NCBI RefSeq assembly: GCF_900324485.2
Contig: NC_046650.1
Coordinates: 18,930,007 to 18,994,006 of the forward strand
Source of the DNA: Mastacembelus armatus
Lineage: Eukaryota; Chordata; Actinopteri; Synbranchiformes; Mastacembelidae
DNA length: 64,000 nt
Direction: 5' to 3'
A program made the translations under genes and the position numbers. Shown piece by piece: positions 58,384 to 64,000 of the stretch. How positions within the stretch are numbered: position 1 is the stretch's first letter; each line of letters begins with the position of its first letter. The notes beneath the pieces were generated by a model. It was given only the letters and a program-made list of their open reading frames with translations, was not told where the DNA came from and made no database searches.

Positions 58384-61300
58384 ATGGCTTCGTACAAATT
58401 GACTTGTGTGCTGCTGCTACTGACTCTGCTCACAGGTAAGGACACACCTGAACACACCTGGACCAGCAACATGCAGGAATAACCTTCGGCAGAGCAGGAA
58501 AAATATTAAAAGTAGTGACTGTGGAGGTTGAGACATTTGACATTAATGTAGGAAACACTTTATAATCAGTGCAGACTGTGAAGGTTTAGTTAAACCTGAG
58601 TAAATAATTAATTCATCATTTATAAAACATTAATCTACATGAATAAACATTAACAGTCTATAAAAACACAAAAAGCATATTTATAATGTTTGATAACTGT
58701 ACTTACATTGTTTAATGATCAAGTTATCATTTTTAAATTTAGTGTGAAATGATCCAGAACATAGAAAAATGTATTTCAGTGGGAACTGAACTTTACACTC
58801 AATATAGAAATGGAAAATAAACATTTTCAATCTGATATAAAATGAACATAATGAACTTATGACAGTGGTCAGTGGTCTTTCTAGTAAGGTTGAACACGAC
58901 TGAGTGAACTGAGTCACAAAAAGACAAAGTCTCAGTGTTGAACAACTCAAATAAATGACATATTTCAAACTGAGACACATACACAACATATTGAGGTCTG
59001 GAGATCCCTCAGGGAGCAGACCTGGGCCCGGATTCAAAAAGCTTCCTGAGGCTAAAAGTTGGTCCTGGTTACAAAATGCAAAGAAAATTCTTAGAATTAT
59101 GACGTTTTTTAGAAAAACGGCTCCTAAGGTAAAAACTGTTGAGAGTAGAGAGGAGGACTTTTAAGAGGCTTAAGAGTTTCTTTAGTAGAGGACAAAATGG
59201 CTGAAAGAGGAAACATTCTCCAAACTCTGAACCATCGTGAGTTAATTAAACTCTGCAGGTTGGATCATGACGGGATCATGTTTGTGGTTGAACTTGTTAG
59301 AGATGTGCTCACATCCTCCACCCAACGTAGTGATGATAATAATCAGGAACACGATCACAGCACTGAGGTAAAAATACAACAGCAGTGATGACTTGTGTCT
59401 GTCACAACCTCCCGTCAGCAGAGTGACCACACAAACTACTGAAACACTTTCACAGCCTCATGTAGTGACACAGGAACCTCCTGGTTTCTGTCTCTTCAGT
59501 CCAGTTTGGTTTTCTTCTTCTTTTACTTCCTTCCATCTGTCTTGGATTGTTGACCACATGCCATCCAACAGTGCAGCTTGGACAGACAGTCCTGCTGTCA
59601 TGTTAATTGGTAAAAGCTGAACCATGTTGCTCCCATCAGTCTCTATTGGATTATAACTAATAAAACCAGTTTGGTAAATAAATATAAACACTTAAACATA
59701 GTAACTACTGTGGAAACTGGTTGACACATTTTCAACATTTGTCTGATTTAATTACCTTTAAGATATTTGGCCTGTAACAGGAACTTTACATAAAGTAGCC
59801 TGTGTTCATGATTAATCAGTTTCTTACTACAGACATTTGATGATTTGACTGTTCATCCTGTTATCATTGATTCTATTTTCACTAAGAGGCACTTTAAGAC
59901 CTTTACAGGTAGTTTTTCATCAACCAATCACAGTCCTTGAAATGCTGCCTCACCCCTATCAACAGGCTCGACCACACCTCCGCACTAAGACAAAGGTTTT
60001 AGTACTTTCCTTACTCAGAGCTGGTCTGAGAAGTTTCCTAAGCCACTTTTAGTCCAGGACTCCCAGCTTGGACTTTAGGCTGAGACAGGAGGTCTCTGAG
60101 GACTCTAAGAAGCTTTGGGAATATGGGCCCTGGAGTTTAAGGGAAATCAGATGGAAAGTTTGTTTTCTGACCAGTTTGTCCTGATTGATTCATGAAGTTT
60201 AAAGGACGTACAGTCGTGTCCAGTCACTGCAGAAAAACTGACATGGGATGAACTGATGTTTTTCTATGGGGCAGAAAAAGTTAGTTTATATTGTTGTCAT
60301 GAAACGTAAATGTCATATTGTCTGATCATTAATTTAAGTTTGAAATATGTTGTTTATTTGAACTGTGCCACACTGAAAGACTTTGTGTGTTTTTGTGACT
60401 CACTTCACACTGAAGTTTCCTGTAAAATGATAAACGCAGTAAAATATTTCAAAATAAAAGTCCAGTACTTTAGTAAATGTAGTTTCCACCATATTTGAGT
60501 AAAACCTCTGAATCTGTTTATCTTCACCTGTTGAATGTTTGGAGAAAGTTTTGTAGACGACAAACAAACAAACTGTGCTCAGGAGAAATTTTACAGACAA
60601 ATATGTAAACAAACCAGCTCAGGACATGTTGTGTAGTGTAACAACCAGCAGGGGGCGCTCACAGACCAAATATCACAAATACCAATAAATACACTTTGTT
60701 TTCTGTTTTCCAGAGTCCGACTCACAGCTGAATGGTAAGTCAGAGCTCATTTGCTGTTGGACACAAATGTGAATAATCTGATATCGTTGGTGTTTTCTGT
60801 CAGACCTACAGTCCCAACAGGTGGAAACACCTGGACCGACTGTTAAACCAGTTTAGTCTGAGCCTCCAGCAGATTCCCAGCATCATCATCCTCAAGAACA
60901 CTTCATGTCCTCAGAAACCACAGTGGGGACGGGGCTGCTCACTCTGTGCTGTCATTGTGTGTCTGTCTCAGTGTGTGGGAAGGCTGGGTTCAACACCAGG
61001 ATCGTTGGAGGACAGGAAGCCGCTGCAGGCAGCTGGCCCTGGCAGGTTGGACTGTTCAGAAATGGGCTTCTGTTGTGTGGAGGATCACTCATTACCAGGG
61101 AATGGGTGCTGACTGCTGCTCAGTGCTTCTCCAGGTGAGAATGTGAGGTGGACTTGTTAAAGAACCACAAACTGAAGTTCTGATGCAGTGGGTCTGCATC
61201 TGGGCTCACTGGATAAATGAGAATCTGCTGCATCTGAATCTTCACTGAGGAGCTGTAGCTCCATTTGTCCTTTACTGGACTCTATGATCCATCAAGTCCT

Positions 61301-64000
61301 GGACAAACTCAACATCCCCTGAAACTTTGTAAACTGCTTCTGACCACAGTTCTGGTTTTCATGTCTTTGTTGTCGGTTCTTACTCCAGTGACGACACAAA
61401 CAATCTGCTCGTGCTCCTGGGTGGTGACGCTTTAGAAACCCCAAACCCCAATGCGATGATGCGGACAGTGAGCCAGATCATCAATCATCCCAACTTCGAC
61501 TCCACTACTCTTGACAACGACATCTCCCTCGTGAGACTCTTCTCACCTGTGAATTTCACCACCCACGTCCTGCCCGTCTGCCTGGCAGCCTCAGGCAGCA
61601 CCTTCTACAACGGCACCAACACCTGGGTCACCGGATGGGGCGACATTGAAAGTGAAGGTGGGTCAATCAGAAACTAGGTTACACTTGTCTTCAAACACAA
61701 CAAACAGAAAAGTACAAGCAACAAGAAAAATATTCTGGGACACCAAGGGGCTCCATGAGCTCCATTTGGATCCAGTTAGTCCAGTACTCAGTGTGGACCC
61801 TACCAGACGTTCTGGTGTCTGGACAGAACCTGAGACTTTTTGCAGCATCTTCCTTTAAGGTTCCTCTTCTGTAGGTGTTTGAATTAGTGTTTCATTATTG
61901 TGGAGTAACGAGTCCATTACTGCATCACAACAACTAGACACAGTCGGACCATTAGTTTCCATCAGAGGTTGTTATTCAGGTACAGGTGAGTCACTGGAGG
62001 GAGGAGCTTCAGTCAGAACAGTTACCACCAATACATGTGTTCAAGGACGACATCACAACCACTGGCCCGTGTGCAAAGATGAGGAGCAGGTACAGGAGCT
62101 GAGACTGATGGTGTTAAAAGCAAAGAGGCGTCAGGCCTCCAGACAAACCCAGTGTGCCAATGTGGGACCGGACGGTCCAGCAGCTTGTGTGTAATGTAGG
62201 ACCTTATGGTTCTGTTGATCTGCCTGGTTCGCTCCGTCTGTGGTGCAAAGCCAGAGCAGCTGGACTCGTCTGTTAGTCTGAGACCTGGTCCCACTACATG
62301 AGGCAGCAGCTCTGTAAAAGATTTGAACAGTATCAGTCAAAACATCTCAGGTTCGGGGTTTGGGCCGGTACCTGTGTCGACTGAACCTTTAATGGGTCAC
62401 GATATTTTCCAACCACACACCCTCATGCAGACTTCCTGATGGTTTCACCTGCCAGTGTCACTGGTCCATGTTGTGTTTCACATGTTGCTCATCAAACTGC
62501 CTGTGTGTCTCCAGTGGCCCCTCCTCCCCCGAACAAACTCAGGGAGGTTGAAGTGCCAGTTGTGGGGAACAGAAGGTGTAACTGTGACTATGGAGTGGGT
62601 TCAATCACTGACAACATGATGTGTGCTGGGTTACAGGCTGGAGGGAAAGGCATTTGTCAGGTGATCATTTCTATATTTGATCATGTCCATGTGTCTGATT
62701 CTGTCAGGATCCACTTCCTGCAGATTCTTCCTCCTAAACTATTCTTTCCTTTAAGGGGGACGGAGGTGGCCCACTGGTGAGCAAGCAGAGCAGTCGCTGG
62801 ATCCAGGGGGGAATTGCGATTTTTGGGATGGGTTGTGCTCTGCCTAATTTTCCAGGAGTCTACACCAGAGTGTCCCAGTACCAGTCCTGGATCACCAGCC
62901 AAATCACCACTGACCCACCAGGCTTTGTCCCCTTCATGTCCACTGGGCCTGACAGTGACCTCAATGTCACCTGTCCGACCCTGCCCCCACCTGTGACCCT
63001 CCCTCCACTGCCCACGGCCACATGTGAGTGTCATGTCCAGGCTTTGTCATGTCCTCAGAAACCACAGTGGGGACGGGGCTGCTCACTCTGTCCTGTCATT
63101 GTGTGTCTGTCTCAGTGTGTGGGAAGGCTGGGTTCAACACCAGGATCGTTGGAGGACAGGAAGCCGCTCCAGGCAGCTGGCCCTGGCAGGTTGGACTGTT
63201 CGGAAATGGTTCTAGGTTCTGTGGAGGAACCCTGATTAACCGGGAATGGGTGCTGACTGCTGCTCAGTGCTTCCCCAGGTGAGAACGTGAGGTGGACTTG
63301 TTAAAGAACCACAAACTGAGTTCTGATACTAATACCCTGTGCTGAACTTTTAGCCAGTCAAGATTAGTGCACAGTATTTATACTGGTCTGACAGGAACAG
63401 TTCAGTGCTACATGGGCCGTCTTAGTCTGCATCATTGGACGTTTCTCTAGAGCTTTTCTTTTCTCATGGGCCCATGTTATCTGGCAATAGTCCAGCTGTG
63501 AAATAAAAACCTGAGTCCTCAGCTAGAGCCCTGCCCATGTTCTTTACTACAAAACTCAAACGCTGCAGAAAAACCACGTATCATTTCACTCGTCAGTCAT
63601 TTGTGCTAAAGCCGTACATGTGGAGTTTCCTTCTCTGTGAGCTTGGTGGAAGTTTGGTAGATTATTTCCTGAGAAGTGTGACTGTGTTTGGTTAAATATC
63701 GTCTTCTCAAAACATGTCTGACACTATTTCCCTCAGATTACAAACCTCATCCCTGGAAAACTCACTTCAGTGATTCACTATATCCTTTGGTTTCCTGATA
63801 AGAATCACATAGGATCTTTCTGCTCAGCACATTATTGATAGTTTTCCAAAGTTGTTTCTGATCAGCCTTTGTTCTGTTTTACTGTTGCGAAAATTTAATT
63901 GTCAACCCAAGGTTATCTATCTATCTATAAATCAATCAATCTCCAGCTGTCGTTCACGTCTTCTCACCGGTTTGTTTCTCTTCTTCAGCAACGACACAAC
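58384..64000 (+). CDS. polyserase-like serine protease, catalytically defective, 3' partial
   Basis: Exons 58384-58435, 60714-60734, 60972-61134, 61389-61657, 62515-62660, 62756-63023, 63116-63278 and 63989 to the window end, all in consistent phase. The signal peptide is [18 protein letters not shown]. Domain 1 begins [20 protein letters not shown], is trypsin-like (S1) and has the Asp motif (DNDISLVRL). The His motif reads TAAQC instead of TAAHC, and the Ser motif reads GDGGGPLV instead of GDSGGPLV. Two of three catalytic residues are therefore missing, and the usual Asp before CQGD is Gly. After a Pro/Thr-rich linker, domain 2 starts ([20 protein letters not shown]), again with TAAQC; the window ends inside it. 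Tandem S1 domains recall polyserases and fish prss27/tmprss9-like genes. Both domain starts share upstream intron sequence, so the second arose by duplication of about 2.1 kb. Function as an active protease is unlikely for domain 1. Confidence 0.87.
59025..60129. mobile_element. PIF/Harbinger DNA transposon remnant
   Basis: The ends are inverted: GGCCCGGATTC on the left, and GGCCCATATTC read inward on the right, followed by similar aaagcttc words. The flanks are ctg on both sides (59022-59024 and 60130-60132), a 3-bp duplication of the CWG type described for some Harbinger elements. Inside, a 63-codon frame at 59197-59388 ([24 protein letters not shown]) resembles the N-terminus of a Harbinger transposase. 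A minus-strand stretch near 59500 ([14 protein letters not shown]) resembles its Myb-like partner. At 1105 bases most of the transposase is gone. It sits in intron 1 of the protease gene. Confidence 0.75.
63279..63988. other. intron of the protease gene
   Basis: The first 40 bases repeat the matching intron of domain 1 (61135-61180), then diverge. A short (ATCT)n occurs near 63917. No exon was seen. Confidence 0.6.

Overview
The window is from a ray-finned fish, most likely a spiny-rayed (percomorph) teleost. Compact vertebrate introns, long (AC)n tracts, fish-type LINE, hAT and Harbinger copies and many minisatellites point that way. So does an MHC class II beta gene whose beta-2 domain is split by a short intron. 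No gene is prokaryotic, and most of the six-frame open frames are repeat artefacts. All exons below were assembled by hand from splice-site phase and protein similarity; each listed exon set sums to an intact reading frame.

Layout. 1-5.5 kb is repeat: a 21-bp minisatellite, a triplet-rich tract and a 58-bp array of about 33 copies. 5.5-12.5 kb holds two housekeeping genes, slc25a11 (minus, 9 exons) and a mospd3-like gene (plus, 5 coding exons), arranged head to head. 13-34 kb is an immunoglobulin-superfamily receptor cluster built from two head-to-head pairs. Pair A is a short-tailed Fc-receptor-like gene (minus) and a V-set gene (plus). Pair B is an ITIM-bearing Fc-receptor-like gene (minus) and a second V-set gene (plus). 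35.6-37.9 kb is a third V-set membrane gene. 39-42.4 kb is LINE debris. 42.5-45.6 kb is an MHC class II alpha gene and 47.3-52.6 kb an MHC class II beta gene, both plus, each with a recognisable X box. 53-58 kb is repeats. 58.4 kb to the window end is the first part of a tandem-domain (polyserase-type) serine protease gene that lacks catalytic residues.

How the parts fit. The centre of interest is a paired-receptor locus next to MHC class II. The two Fc-receptor-like proteins share almost identical membrane-proximal Ig domains, with a 393-bp nearly identical tract that crosses an intron. Their signalling ends are opposite: one has an arginine at the transmembrane segment and a short tyrosine-free tail, the other carries four canonical ITIM-type motifs, two of them from a duplicated exon. 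The V-set partners were duplicated in the same event and have since lost different parts.

The strangest sequence signal is a 50-bp minisatellite between the pair B genes. It exists in two versions that differ by a T-to-G exchange at every T, and at no A or C. This is either a sequencing or assembly artefact or a very odd repeat. A second unusual array, in intron 1 of MHC II beta, repeats the exon-1 end with its splice donor about 31 times.
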